DNA of 64,000 nt from Spirodela intermedia (GCA_902729315.2 LR746276.1:4508169-4572168); one strand, 5' to 3'; positions 36,401 to 50,079 are shown, numbered from the stretch's first letter. A program made the numbers and translations. The notes: generated from the letters alone by a model not told the origin.

Positions 36401-38062
36401 TTTAAGTATGCTTCTGCCAGAAGCATTTGTAATCTCCTCTCGCCCAGGAAGACACCTATCAATCCTTTAACTTCATGAAAAATGAAGACTTTTCTAAAAC
36501 TAGGTAAAATGAGAAGTCGGTTCTGTTGCACAAGTGATAAAAAAACCAAATAGTACAACGGTTATTTTCTTACATGGAAATATATCCCACTAGAAATTAA
36601 AACAATATACTTGCCACTGATTTAAAAGGTCCGTCTCAGAAAACGGGGCATCGTACAAAACTTGCCATTGCCGTAAAGGCAATGTCCTTTTCAAGTCAAA
36701 ATTCTACATTAACGCAAATTAACAAAAATATTCAAACATCCAGGAGAGAGAATTCGACATAAGATTTATTATGAAACATTTTGACAGCAGACAACAGTTC
36801 TAGCAATAACCAATGCATATCTCCATCAAAAAACGTCATACCGCTTGTTCTGTGGCATGCCACCATATTCATCCGAGCTGTTCCTCAATCTCTCCCTCAT
36901 AGGCCTCTTACCTCCTGACGATGTTCCATAATCAGATTGAAAACCTTCAGAAGTGGCCCCAGATCTTTTGACAACCTAACAATCAGATGCAAGAAAACTT
37001 AAACTTATATTGCATAAAGTGGTCAAAACAACCAGGGATGCGGTAGAGAAATGTCTCATAGACCAGGATACGGATCACGATCATTCAAGCAAAAACATGA
37101 TCACTGTTGTGATATACATCACAAAAAATAACCCGCGAAATCTCAATTGCAAGGGAAAAAAGACATTTTTAAGAAATATTTCTTCTACAATATTCCTAAT
37201 ACAAAAGCCAATAGGCATAGCCGACAGGTTATAGCCATTCATAGCCTCAGACAGAATCTAATCCACATGCATAACTTCATGCGGTAATTAGCAGAGGTCA
37301 CAGATATTGAGGCCTAAATACGTATAACAATCAAGACCTAATTCAGCTATCAACTTTACCAAAAGAGTAAAATCTTTTTCGGCATCATCAACGTTATCTT
37401 TTTTTGCACCCAGGATTCTACTTTATCATCAATCCAATCACTGTTCACGTTTTTTTTTCTTATCCATGCATAGATTTCTTTAGTTGTATCACTTAAATGT
37501 CTTGTATTTATCGGAAAAAGTGATTCAATCAACGGGATCTGGCATGATACCTATGAGATCAATGAACTTGATATTCAAATATTTATTCTTAGTATGTATC
37601 GATTGGACCTATAAGCGGGACAACCGCCAAATATTGATCATCAATCCAACTATGATCAATGAATCATCATTAGTAAATTTTCACCGAAGCAAGGTAAGCC
37701 ATAGCATAGCCCTATGAAATCCAGTTATTTATGCATTCAAGGCTGTCATCACATCAATGCGGCACCATTCTTGCTGAACTTGCTGCAGTCAAAGAGCATA
37801 AATCTGTAGGGCTATACAAACTCAGAAGAAAGGAGCACTTATTTACAAACCTAATCCTTTCTGTTGTAAAGCTAAGGTCGAAGGTGACTTGGGAAAATTT
37901 GGGGTAGAAAGATATGCATAGAAAAAGGGGCAATCAAACGCTAAAATGCAAACTTCAAGCAACCTAGATATTGAAAAATAACAGAAAGAAGACGACGGGG
38001 AAGAAAACAAGTACCTGCCCGCTACGCCCGAGAGTGATGGTGACCTGCGGCTTGGCGGACAT
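30231..38062 (-). CDS. Plant SAM (sterile alpha motif) domain-containing protein
   Basis: Seven exons: 38015-38062, 36842-36975, 35909-35976, 35311-35813, 32870-32950, 32031-32093, 30231-30290. The 957 nt encode 318 residues. It starts [18 protein letters not shown], has a basic, Arg/Ser-rich middle ([37 protein letters not shown]) and ends in a SAM domain at about residues 252-315 ([51 protein letters not shown]). SAM domains mediate protein oligomerisation or RNA binding; the SR-like middle suggests RNA or nucleic-acid contact, which is inference. The last exon (20 codons) lies 1.74 kb from exon 6 and only 165 bp from the stop of the convergent AN1 gene, so the 3' UTRs probably overlap. The donor of exon 3 was chosen by phase. 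Confidence 0.9.
30439..30477. repeat. (GA)n microsatellite
   Basis: About 19 GA units inside the last intron of the SAM-domain gene. Confidence 0.95.
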
Positions 38063-39460
38063 CCTGCCCGCTCCAAGATAAATCAGACAGCTAAACGGAG
38101 ATCGCAAACCCTACACGAAGAGAAAAAAGTTGGAGCGCGGATACGCGAAGTGAATATCTTTTTGGCAGCAAGAGAAAACTATTAGGCCCCGGAAAAACCC
38201 TAGAAGTGAAAGATCATGCAAGACAAAAAGGGCGCCACCGGCGAAGCAAGAGGAACCGACCGAGTGCGCGCGCTCGCCTCATGCTGGGGAAGCAAGACGA
38301 GCGGCCTCCGGGGATCACTGGACAGAAGGAAAATACTGCAATCTTATCAAAACAAGGGGAAGAATTGTTACACGAATGGTGCAGGCAACAGCTGCAGCAG
38401 CAGGGGCCAAGCACGCATGAATCTCTCTCTCTCTCTCTCTCTCCCTCTCTCCCCACGATGGATGTGGCAGAGGAAGAAAGGTCGATTTCGGCGTGGTTTG
38501 AGGGGGACTGAGACTCCTGTTTTACCTCTCCTCCCACACACACCCCGATCTCGTCTTATTGACCGTAACACGCACAGGGAGGCGGTGAAAGTCGAAGGAA
38601 GGTGTGATCAGTAGGTCCAATGACATATTGACATCTGTCCCGGATACCTCATCCCTCCCAATGTGCACCATGTTGATGCCCATCGATATGCACAGATAAA
38701 TTCTCACCTCAGATTAATTCCAGTGTGATATAAAAAATGTTTACACCTGACCACGTCAACCAGGTCAACCAGGGTTGTTCTATTAATAGTATGGGGTACA
38801 CATCATCCATGTTGATCAATAATATACCTTTATTAGAACTAGTGGGCTTTTTCTCTCAATCTATTGATATTGCCATAACATTGATGGGTACAACTGATAT
38901 GCAATATTAAAAGGTGGTTTTATTTGATAATTTTCACTTCCATAGAATCAAATCAGATTTAATGCAATTGGAAACATGATTTTATTAATAAAAAACTTTA
39001 AGGTGAAGGTGGAGATGCTGGTGGTGATCTACAACATAAGAATATTATTTCATGAAATATGAAGTAATATTAAGATATATTTTGAAATACATTCAGCATG
39101 AAATCAAGGGTATTAACAAGTGGGAAAAGAATAATAACTTAGAAAATGAGGTTGAGGTTGGATCCTCATAATGGCCAAGTCAAGTAGGCCCAATCCCTTA
39201 TAATGCATCTATCTTAGATAGAGAAAGATAGAATGGGGGCAAGAAGAGGATGAAGAAGGACAACTCCTTTAGAACATGGGTGTGATCCTAATAAAGCCAT
39301 ATGGCAAGAAGAAAAACAAGTTTTGAGCTTCCAAGTTCCACTCTATCCAAGCAAAGCACAAAGCTGGCATGCATAAGGACCAACAAGGTCAAGTACAAAC
39401 TTTTCTTTTCTACAGCTTGATTTTGAGGCTCAAGTCTTGAAAAACAAGGCATCCACCTTC
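38063..39460. other. Upstream region of the SAM-domain gene and spacer
   Basis: The first about 100 bp (38063-38160) is the probable leader and promoter, with a CAAACCCTAC telo-box-like motif near 38105. A (CT)n tract lies at 38421-38452. Beyond 38600 the sequence becomes AT-rich and I see no gene. Confidence 0.5.
38421..38452. repeat. (CT)n microsatellite
   Basis: About 15 CT-like units about 360 bp upstream of the SAM-domain gene start. Confidence 0.9.
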
Positions 39461-39462
39461 TG

Positions 39463-39575
39463 ATTGTCAATCACCAGTGGAGTCGCCATTATTGTAACCT
39501 TTGTGTGCTTGGATATTATGGAGTTTTAAATTGCTAACGAGTTGTAGAGGGTGAACATTTTTCTCTCATCATAGG
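39463..39575 (+). pseudogene. Second decayed fragment of the RPL7 leader
   Basis: This stretch resembles the RPL7 5' leader at 59374-59485. Shared in order: CACCAG-GGAGTCG, TGCTTGGATATT (GCGCTTGGATATT in RPL7) and GAGGGTGA-CATTT. It lies about 850 bp upstream of the same leader sequence in the larger pseudogene copy, so part of the leader occurs twice here. Confidence 0.65.
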
Positions 39576-39587
39576 ACTTTAGTAACG

Positions 39588-40010
39588 TTTTCACAAAAAT
39601 AAGTTGTAATCACCAAGACTACTTTATAGTCTATGATTAAAGATCACAAAATATTGCTAAATTTTTTAATATCAACCAATGAATCAAAAAGTATGTTGTA
39701 ATTACCCATTGAATTACTAAGAGTATAGTAGTGATATTTTCACAAAAGCAAGTTGTAGGTACCAAGATGATGCACAATTTATGATTTAGACCTCCAACTA
39801 TTGCTAAAACTTATAACATCAGCCAATGAATCAAAAATATATGTTAATTTCCCAATGAATTACTAAGAAGGCATTACCACTATTATTCATGAAAATGAAC
39901 TCTAACCACCAAGATGTCAAAATTTATACATTATTAATTACCCAATAAGTTTGGAAATAGGTTGTAAGGCATTAGTTATATTTTCACAAAAATAGGTTGT
40001 AAGCACAAAA
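39588..40010. repeat. Degenerate tandem repeat, period about 145-150 bp
   Basis: At least three diverged units contain TTTTCACAAAA, AAGTTGTAATCACCAAGA, TATTGCTAA, AACCAATGAATCAAAAA and CAATGAATTACTAAGA blocks in the same order. Unit starts are near 39588, 39738 and 39883, with a partial fourth near 39975. Not coding. Confidence 0.75.
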
Positions 40011-40098
40011 GCAAAATTCTAAACTTGCCAATTTTCAAAAAAAGTGTGGAAAAACATATTAAAATAAATTACTATAATATTTAATAAGATTGGGTCAC

Positions 40099-40101
<3 letters not shown>

Positions 40102-40175
<74 letters not shown>
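40102..40175. repeat. Compound (CT)n(AC)n microsatellite
   Basis: About 19 CT units are followed directly by about 17 AC units, just upstream of the RPL7 pseudogene homology. Confidence 0.97.
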
Positions 40176-40176
<1 letters not shown>

Positions 40177-40189
40177 TTGGGTTTGATCA

Positions 40190-41235
40190 TTTATTGAGAC
40201 TTATAAATGAACACCAATCTTTGATTGGACCCAAAGAACCCCTTCCCTCATTAGACTAGGGTTTTCCTCTACTTTGTATCCCCTCATCTGCCATCTTCTC
40301 ATCACATAATGGGGTGTCCACCTTGATCACTAACCAATAGCACAGTTGCCATTTCTTCCTAAATCTCTAGGTGCTTGGATATTGAGTTTTTGATTGCCAT
40401 CAACTTGTCAAGGGTGAGCATTTCTCCCTCTTCATGGTACAACTTCATGGCTCCTAATTGTTATGTCCTATGAATCTTTTGTTGAAGCTCAATCAATAAG
40501 AGTTGGAGAGAGATGGAAAGTGAAGATCCACAACTATTTTCATATGTTCTTGAGAGAGTGTTGAAGAAAAGAAAGAGCAACAAGGATTCCATCTTAAGAA
40601 AGAGGGAGCATGTGGAAGCACAGAAGAAAAGTACATAAGAAAAATTGAAAAATCTAGTTAGGCATAAATATCTCATTAAATAGTTTAGAAGTAAAGAAAG
40701 TTATTTTTTGTAATTAATGGTAAAAGAAATTAGAAACTTCAAAGTTGATTTGTTGCCATTGTAATAAAACCATCAAGTTATGTTTGCTCCAAACATTTGT
40801 TGAAAGAGGGGAATTCTGATTTAGTCTTCTTATGGTTAGGTTTAATTTACATCATTTGGAAAAATTATGCATTTTAGTTGCTTCCATACTTATGATATAT
40901 GCATGAATAATTTGATATTATTTCAAACTATTTAATTTACCTACTCCTAAATACTACCAAATGTAAAATCACAAGATTAAAATTTATAAACATTTAGTTA
41001 TAATGTATTTATTTGTTAAGTAAATTTTTTCCTCAACTTTTATGACATGTAGAAATAGTGGATGGAGAGGATACCACTCATATTACTGAAAAATTGTATT
41101 TATTTTCCATGTGTAGTTGTGTATTATTGTCTTACTAATCATTTTGCATTTCTAAGATTCCAATGTTTTCCATTGTGTTATTCTTATATTAACACCTATG
41201 GCACATATTAATTGTATGATTAGAAGGTTGATATA
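40190..41235 (+). pseudogene. 5'-truncated-duplicate pseudogene of RPL7 (promoter end, leader, exon 1, intron 1)
   Basis: Homologous over about 1 kb to 59270-60275 of the intact RPL7 gene. It keeps the telo-box TAGGGTTT (40257-40264), the leader with GCTTGGATATTGAG and GGGTGAGCATTTCTCC, and an exon 1 equivalent at 40513-40695. The start ATG and residues such as EDPQ and SYV are kept. Exon 1 has lost one codon and gained in-frame TAA and TAG stops, and the exon 1 donor GTAAGT has become GAAAGT. Intron 1 homology continues (TATGTTTGCTCCAAACATTTGTTGAAA) to about 41235 and then ends, so exons 2-5 are absent. It has the same orientation as the intact gene 19 kb away. Confidence 0.9.
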
Positions 41236-42199
41236 AAAATCATGTGTTTTAAAATATATATCAATAAATGAGATGTGTGTATCGACACATGTGAAAGATT
41301 TCTCAATTTTACTAAGAACATCACTTTTATAATGGTTCAATCTTTACTGCACTATTTTAAGTCCTAGAAGAAACTATCATCTAATTTTGACTATTCTTAT
41401 TAAGAATATACACAGTTTCATGAGAACAATAACTTAAAACACTTCAATTTATCTATTTAGAGATATTTCAACACACTTGTCACTCTTAAACAAAATAAGG
41501 TTACAAGCACTACATGACTTCACCAACTCCACTTTTTCCTCACAAGTTAAATACTTAATCACGTGACAAAGAGTCCAATTGTAATAGTAGAATTTTTTTA
41601 TCACCAAATCAGGCAATTGAAGAGAATGATGTGATTCATTAGTTGTTGAAGTGTATGATGTGACGATATCAATATAGAACATTGAATTTTTGTATAGAAA
41701 TCACATCATTCTCAATTATTTATGCATAGAAATCTTACCTAATATGTAGGCTTTCATCTTGTATTAATTTTTTCAACTTGTACACAAATTGACTTGTGTA
41801 AAAAATCAACTTAAAAGCAAAATATCATCAAAGCTTCTAAAATCTCAATTCATCCCCTATCATGGTGTTTCATCGAGTCATATAATTTCAATAGTAACAT
41901 TTTTTTTCACTTTTCTTCTAATTTATCTCATAATGAATAATAAAATAAGAAGCATCTGAAGATTTGTAAATATAGCATATTTTATTTATTTTTAGTTTAG
42001 CACTCCTTTGACCATTGATGGTCTAGGGGTATTGATGGTATCTTATTTATCAAATGGGTTGTTGTGTTAATATCATTTGTTTAAAATGATTGTGACAACC
42101 TAATGTGCAATCATATCCTTGTGGTTCACTTCTTCAAGGTATATATATTTTTTTAAAATTTAGATTTCATTTCATTGAAACAAGAGTTACACTATTTGA
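41236..42199. other. AT-rich spacer without recognisable gene
   Basis: Low-GC sequence between the RPL7 pseudogene and the LINE. No exon, repeat array or RNA gene is recognisable. The 3' end of the minus-strand LINE may extend into it. Confidence 0.4.
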
Positions 42200-45100
42200 C
42201 TTGAGTTAGATTTGGACTTCACTTTGTAGTGATGCCCAACTTGCACCTTGATGTCCAATATGGGAAGGGGGCAAGAGGATTTTGATCTTCCTAAATCCCT
42301 TCTTCTCCTTCATTGCATGCTTAGCTCCCATGACGGAAGCTAAAATGGTTGAGGTGGCTCACTCACTTGGACAGCCTCTTTTATCTCTTTCCTAGGAGTT
42401 AGACCTACATTTGGGTGGCTGCACAAAAATCTCTTTTCAGATCTCCAAGTTTTCACCTTGGAGTAAGATGTTAAATTCTCAAAGAAGTTTATAATTCTTC
42501 TACCAGCTAGATAAGCTAATGTGCTTGGACTCTAATCCTCAAAGTTGTTATCTGCATGGCCTTTTCAGATTATGTCTTGTGACCAATGCATTTGTGACAG
42601 TCTTAGAAGGCTGGACTAGACCTTCGATATAATTAGGTAGAGACTTGCGGCCATGAGGAGTTCAGTCTCCTTGCCTCTGGGGTAAGTGGTCCTTTGTTTG
42701 ATTCACCAGTCCATCTATTTGTATTAGTCTCTAGGTTTTGGGTAGTGTTAGCGTATCAATTTGTAGTATAACTAGGGGTAAATGATAAAAAATTACCATC
42801 AGAATCTAAACCAAAGTTAATGAAATAGAACTAAATATATATATATATAAAATTATGTTATTTCATAACTTTTTACTTAAATCACTGATTAACCTTGAGA
42901 TAAATCTATTTTTGTCTTTTGATTAGAATTGAATGCAATATATAGGGCATGGCCATATTTACTAGGCCTTGACCATATTTACTCTAAATCTATTTTTATG
43001 TTCTTATCGTAACCATATTTACTAGGGCTTGAGAGTCTAATTCTATGAATACATGTATGAAGTTTAGTCTTTGACAAATGAGCAAAGCATTAGGTAAAGT
43101 TTTGCATTCCACCTCCACACTAGATGAGGGGGCTTATGAATTGTAGGTCACAATCATGTGGCCCCAATGATCACATATGATCCCCCCTCCCCTAGTAGGC
43201 CTTAGGTTTCCCTTAGAGGCCCTATCCACATTTATCTTAAGTTTGGACATGGGTGAGGGAAACCACTTAATTATTTTTGAGAGCATTTTTTATTTCAATG
43301 CATCTTTGTATAAACCCAAACCTAAAAGAAGGGACCTTTCAACTATTGACAATATTTTTTTCTCACTCACTAGATGTTCTAATTTTAATGCCTACCTTTT
43401 AGGTTTATGAATGATAATAGGAATAGAGTAATCACATCCATCCATTTTCCTAATGTGTATGCCTATCCAAATTTCTCAAGGTAAATAGGAGAAAGTGATC
43501 ATTCTAATGATTTGTAATTTGGATTCTCTTGTTCTATTGAGAAGAAGAAATTAAGCCATCATTGGAAAAAATTTACCATTCTTACTTGGCATGTCCCACT
43601 TATCGAGGAACCACTTTCAACATTCTTTGGCCCTTGTTCTTGAAGAATAAGTGTTATACTTTACTCCTTCGGATATTAAGACAGTAGTAGTATTTTGAAA
43701 CTAATTTAAAACTCATCTTTATAATGTTCATATTGAGATTAATTTTATTTTGGAGTAGGCGCTAGATGAAAAGAAAGATTTTGAAAGGTAGTGTGGTGTG
43801 CCAAATGGTGTTACCCTATGCCCTCTTTATTTTTGCCATTGAAATGATCTCAATGATGAGTAGTTAAAGACCAATGACATGTGCAACTATGAAGGGATTA
43901 AGGGCATGAGTTCAACTATTAGGCCTATGGTTATTGTGTTTAATTCGGCTTTGCTTGGTACATTTCTCCAATCCTTCTCAAATAGTTGTGCCACCTTAGC
44001 CTCGGATGGTCAGTACTTATTGGGTAGTTGTTAATTAATACCCTTGAACAAATTCAATTATCTCTCTATACATTCAATTGTCCTTGTCTCATTTCTCATC
44101 GTAGTATGGGCCTCATTTCAATTCATTTTTATTGTAGTCTTTTTCAATGAGCTGGGCCTTTGTCAAGGTGCAATTGTTATGTTCTGTTTGAATCAATTCA
44201 GCCCATAGTCATTCATTATGAAGATTAACATTTGATCTCTTTTCTGGATATCTAGCCCTTCTTCTTTTGTGAGATTGCATATTCTTCTCTATGAAATCCA
44301 ATGACATTTGTACATTCTTGAGTCTTCTCATCATAGATTAACTATCATCCTCATCATCCTCTGGATTTAAGTAATGACACCTTTTAGTATATCATACATA
44401 GTCAAAGCATGGATGGGTATGTTGTTGAGGACATGTTTACTTAGTACTAATAACTCACCGAGAGACAAGAGCTTCAACTTTTCAGCATCTATTTTTCTTC
44501 TTATTTTACAAATAAAATATTCAAAATATTTCTATTTTAGTCATTCTCTTAAACATATGACATCCTAAATAGGTGAAGGGCATATGACTTATGTGGAATT
44601 CTATATAATTATAGATGAACTTAATTATGTTCATAGTCACTTTAGTGGTAGTGAAAAAGAAAGATTGAGTCTTATTTATTTTTTACCTTGACATATTTTT
44701 GTACCCCTTAAGAACAATCATAAGATTTTTAACTAATTCTTTCTATCATTTAGAAAAGTATTTGTGGCATCTACAAATGAATGCGAGATGAGAAGACAAC
44801 CTTTATTCAAAATTACCTTTGGAAGGATAAATAAGATCAGAGATAAAAGATCCCCTTGTTAGAGCCTCTACTAGTTGTGAAGAATGGTGTGGATAAACCT
44901 TCCACCAACAAAGAGAATTGATTCTCCTAAATACACATCTCAATCCACTTCACCCATTTTTCACAAAAACCAAATTTCTTTAAAACTTGGATGATAAATG
45001 ATCATTCTATTAGATCATATGCTTTTTTCATATCTAATTTAAGTATTAAGCTAGACCCCAAAATCCAAACCTCTTATAATTATATTATTTCCTATACTAG

Positions 45101-45412
45101 TGCTACATTCTCACGAATGATCCTTCCTTTCACAAATATCCTTTATTCTCTCAAGATGAATTTTGAGAGAAAAGGTCTTAGTCTATAGTAGAAAAGATCT
45201 TAAATGACTTTGTAATAGATATTACACAAAGTTATGTGAGAAAATTAGAGAATGACTTAGCATTGTCTCGTTTTAGAGTTACAACTATAAATGATGCCTT
45301 CCATGACCTTGGAAGATGGTTCATCAAGAACTCCCAAACTAATTGACATAGATCTTATTGAATGATATCCCAACATGACATGTAAAAATTTGCCCTTAAT
45401 TCATTTGGGCCC
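42200..45412 (-). mobile_element. L1-type LINE, segment 3: reverse transcriptase and 3' part (degenerate)
   Basis: The minus strand translates, with many stops and shifts, into an L1 ORF2 reverse transcriptase. Visible motifs include LPRSWKASFI and LKRDNAKSF (about 45250-45330), FVKGRIIRENVALV, KLDMKKAYDLIE and VLKKFGFCEKWVKWIEMCI (about 44930-45160), and a decayed FADD box reading FVDA near 44780. The palm-to-thumb region and 3' end are too worn to bound; 42200 is approximate. The segment ends abruptly at the copia LTR. Confidence 0.8.
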
Positions 45413-45702
45413 TGTTAGAATTAGATTCTAGATGATTTGATTCTCTTCTTCTCCTCTAGAGGATCTCTCAGTTGTCACCTAGTCTACTAGGGTTTCTTGG
45501 AGAGGAAGAAACAAAATCACAACATTCTATTTCAATGAGTTTGATCTATTTAAATATAGACTTACATAGTAATGGGCTTGGCCCATACTTCACTTAAGGA
45601 TATAAAAAAAAACATATGCTCTATTAGAACTTAATGGATATTAAGTAAGCTCATTCAGTCCCAATGAGTATAATTATAAAGAAATAACTCCATCGACCAA
45701 CA
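45413..45702 (-). repeat. 3' LTR of the copia element
   Basis: Plus-strand left copy, TG...CA ends, beginning TGTTAGAATTAG. It aligns with 50099-50377 through blocks such as TTCTCTTCTTCTCCTCTAGAGGATCTCT and ATAATTATAAAGAAATAACTC. Confidence 0.93.
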
Positions 45703-45711
45703 CTCCCCCTT
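45703..45711 (-). other. Polypurine tract of the copia element
   Basis: The minus strand reads AAGGGGGAG immediately before the 3' LTR, the usual plus-strand priming site. Confidence 0.8.
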
Positions 45712-48700
45712 AAGCCGGGTATGGATATTGTTTATACCAAGCTTGCCTATCATCTATTGAAATCTAGGTCCGAGCAATCCCTTGGTGTGGACATCAGCCA
45801 CTTGATCTCGTGAGCTCACATGTCGAATATTGAGGATCTCTCTTTCAATTTATCTTTGAAAATAGTAATTCCTCTCAATGTGTTTGGTCTTCTTGTGTTG
45901 TACTAGATTGTTGACAATAGCTATGGTTGATGTATTATCATAGTAAATGGTGATTGTTCCATATTTTAGTAACCTCAATTCTTTCAATACTTGTATGATC
46001 TAGAGACCTTCACACATGTCTTTAACCATTGCCCTCAACTTGGATTCTATACTAGCTATTAAAACTTCTCTTTGCTTTTCACTTTGCTAAGTAACCAAAT
46101 TTCCACCAATATAGGTATAGTATCTCATTGTTGATTTTCGATCTATGATGCACCTAACATAGTTGACATATGTGAAAATCTCAATATGAGTATCTCTTTC
46201 CTCTTTGAACAACAACCGTTGTCTAATTGTGCCCTTTAGGTAGGCTAGTACTCTATTTGCAACTTTAGATGTACTTTTCTTGTGTCATGTTGTCATGCAT
46301 ATGTCTACTCAACAATCCCACAACAAATGTTATGTCTGGTCTAATATGATTCAAGTAAATTAGTTTGCCCACAAGTCATTGATAAGACTCCTTATTTATA
46401 GTGTTGTTGTCTTCACCTTTCTTAAGTTTTACATTTGGATCAATTGGAGTTTTTGTTGGTTTACATGTCAACTTTATAGTAATAGTTAATAGATCATGGG
46501 TATACTTATGTTGAGAAAGGAAAGTACCTTTCCTAGATTATGCCACCTCAATCCATAGAAAGTATTGTAAGGTCCCAAGAGATTTTATGTCAAACTCTTT
46601 TGATAATACTTAACTTTTTTCTTTCTTCTGAATCATCACCAATGATGATAATATCACCAACATACACCAGTAAATCATAAGTTTCTGAAATATACCATGC
46701 TTATAAAATATTGTGTGATCAATATTTCTTTGAGCATATCCCAGTTGTCTCATAGTTTTAGTAAACCTCCCAAACCACGCTTGAAGAGATTGTTTAAGTA
46801 TGTATAGAGCCTTCTTGAGTTTGCAGACCATAGTCTTTCTAGTTGCAAGTTTGTATCATGAGGGAGAGGTCATATATACTTATTCATCAATATCTCTATG
46901 TAACAATACATTCTTCACATTGTATTGAAGCAATTTTCCCTTGAGTTGTGTTGTCAATGAAATCAGAATTTTGACTGTGTTCAGCTTTGCCACATGAGCA
47001 AATGTCTCGAAATAGTCAATGCTATAGGACTGAGTAAACCCTTTTGCCACTAATCTCACCTTGTATCTTTCTAAGGTACCATCATCCCATTTACACTGGG
47101 GTGTAAACCTATTTACATCCCACCACTTTCTTACCATTAGGTAACTCAATGAGCTCTCATGTTTCATTCTTCCTCAATGCTTCTACCTCATCATCCACAA
47201 CCTTCATTCTAACATGGAGTAAGCTTTTTTGATTGTTCGAGGTAATGAGTAACCAATTAAGTTGGTAAGAAATATTGATATGATGGCAAGATTTTGTCAT
47301 ACAAAAGATAATTAGAAATTATGGAACCTTGTGAGTGTAGCTTCTCACATCCTTGCACATAGTAATTTACAAGTAGAGTTATGCATCTTCATCTTTTTTA
47401 AAGGTAAAGGATGTTGATTGTTCCATTAGCATTTCTTCAACTAATTTTCTTCCTCATCTTGAGGAATATCATTTGTAATTTTTCCTCTTCTCTTGCCAGT
47501 AATCGATTCATTATCATTCTTCTTCAGAGATGATGATTCTTGAGTTTGATCAGCTTCTTCTTATATAGGGAAAAACTCCAACTCCTTGACTACCCTTGAT
47601 GTAGATTCTCTATCAACCTTTGAGTTTTTTTCTTGAAAATATACTTTTTATTCATTGAAAGTTAGATCTGTAGAAACATTAAATATTTGAAAGAAAATGT
47701 CATACCATTTATAACTTTTTTGAGTACTTGAAAATTCAAGGAATACACACTTGATTGTCCTCAGGTCAAATTTTCCTTTCTTTGGATCTTGAAAGTACAC
47801 ATATGACACACTTTCAAAGACTTTCAGTTTCAGCCTAGTTCTCAACTTGATATTTTTTATATGCTTCATACATTGAGTCAATAAAACTCTAATATAATAT
47901 AATTTTTGTAAGAATACAATTGATCAAGTTATAGTCAACACTACTTCTCTCGAATTAGTTTTAAGTACATGAGATTGAAATAATAAAGCCTGATAAATTT
48001 TTACAATGTGCCCAATTTTCATCTCGGCCAATTCATTATGTTGAAGAGTATTTACTCATGATGACTCATGTATAATCCCTTTCTTATCAAAGAGTTCAAT
48101 AACCATAAAGTTGAAGTAATCCTTGGTATTGTTTGATTTAAAACATTTAATTACTATCTCAAACTAGTTTCCAATCATCTTAACAAATGACCGTATAGTT
48201 TCCCCAATTTCTCATTTTGACTTAAGTAAATATATCCATGTGAATCAAGGACAATCATCTGTAAATATGATGAATCACTCGTAGCCTTTTAGACTTACTA
48301 TCAAACTCAGCTCCACATATCGTTATGTATTTGGTATAATAAAATCAAACTCCTCTCACCCACATTTCCAAACATAAACATTTATGTTTGGCTAATTGAC
48401 ATACTTCACAAAACAGAGTTTTCATTTCATTATACCAAAAATAGATGGAAACCATATCTTTAATTGTTCAAAAGGTTGATGTCCAAGTTGACAGTGATAG
48501 AGGAAAGTTTGATCCATCTTCTTCTTCTCAACATCCCCACAAGTTTGACCTTGTGTTGAGAGGCAAGTAGCAAGTTACTCATCAAGGTAAAGCAGTCCTC
48601 CATCTTCTCAATAAATCTGCAATGGATATCATTTACTAATCTTTGCTGAGATATCAGATGTGCTTTCAAGTGGAGAACATTATAAGATATTTTTTAATGT

Positions 48701-50079
48701 ACCAAGACCTTAGATTAGTACGATCTCAAATTTTGATAATCGGTAACAATTCTCCTCTTGATGTGAAAGCTTTCTTTTGACTACCACATTCTCTATAAGT
48801 GGTGAATTTCATCTTATTTGGTGCCATATGATCAATAGCCCCACAATTCATTATCCATGATAATCTAAGAGATTAAGAAGACATGAGAGAGTCAAATAAG
48901 GCTTTGTGCTTACCAGATTTTGCTAGGCATGTGGAGCTTAATATTTTCCTCAACTTTTCCACCTTATCTTGCAGTTTCATAAAGTCAATTGCTTGAACTT
49001 CTGTGTTGTTTGTAGGCTGTTCAATAATAGCTTGTATTTCCTTATTATCTCCACCTTGTGATGCAATAATATAAACTTTTTTTTGGTTGAGCTTATCATA
49101 AATTTTTCAATACGTTTCATTATTGTGCCTCTTCTTTTGACAATAGGAGCACCATATATTGTCTCTTTCATCTCCCTTATGAGATTTTCCTAAACCTTGT
49201 TCTTTTATCTCAATTTGGGACTGAACATGAGATTTTATATCATTTTTCTTGATGAAAAATGTCATTGACTCTTTTCTTTGAGTTATAGGTAGAAGATTCA
49301 ACCTATTCTCCTCAGGTTTATCAAGTTGAATACATTCTTCAAGGTTAGGAATTAACTCGATGGAGAATTTGGCTCCAAATGCCTTCATATTTTCAGTTGA
49401 GGCTCATAAAAAATCTATACAATCTCATTTTTATTGTGAACAATCTGTCCTCACCTTGAGGGTTTTTTGAAGGTACAAAATGATCAATTTGGCATCATAT
49501 GGCCTTATGAGCACTTGAATATTATATTACAATCGTGTCCCCTTGGACAAGATGATTGACCTTCTTGACAAGTCCGTAAACTTGCCAATCATTGTGTTTT
49601 TTGTCGCAGCTAGTTTGAAATTGATCTCATAATTCTTTGACATATTTCATATAAAGGAAATTCTTATATACCCCTAGGACCATAGTGTTGAAGAGCCAAG
49701 AATGAATCAATGCTTCTTCTTCCCTCCATTTCTTGAATTGTGCATCTATGCTATCTAATAGGATCTCTTCTAGATGATCAACTAGGCATCTACCTTCAAG
49801 GGTCAATGTAATGAACTACTCTCATTGATATAGGTTTCTCCCATTGAACGTGAGTTGCTTTGGGATTAGAGGTAAGTTAATAAACATATTCTCTTTCCTA
49901 CAAGTAGATCTATAGAGATAGCATGTGTAGAGGATTGTCCTTCATCATTAGAAGTCATATCCTCTTTAGTATCGTCGCTGATGCTTCCTTCTTAGTTCCT
50001 TAGAGTTGTAGATCTTGGCGTAACACCTCAGAAGAAATAACTCTCTATGGAAGAGAAAAAGTGCAAAGGTGTGTAGATC

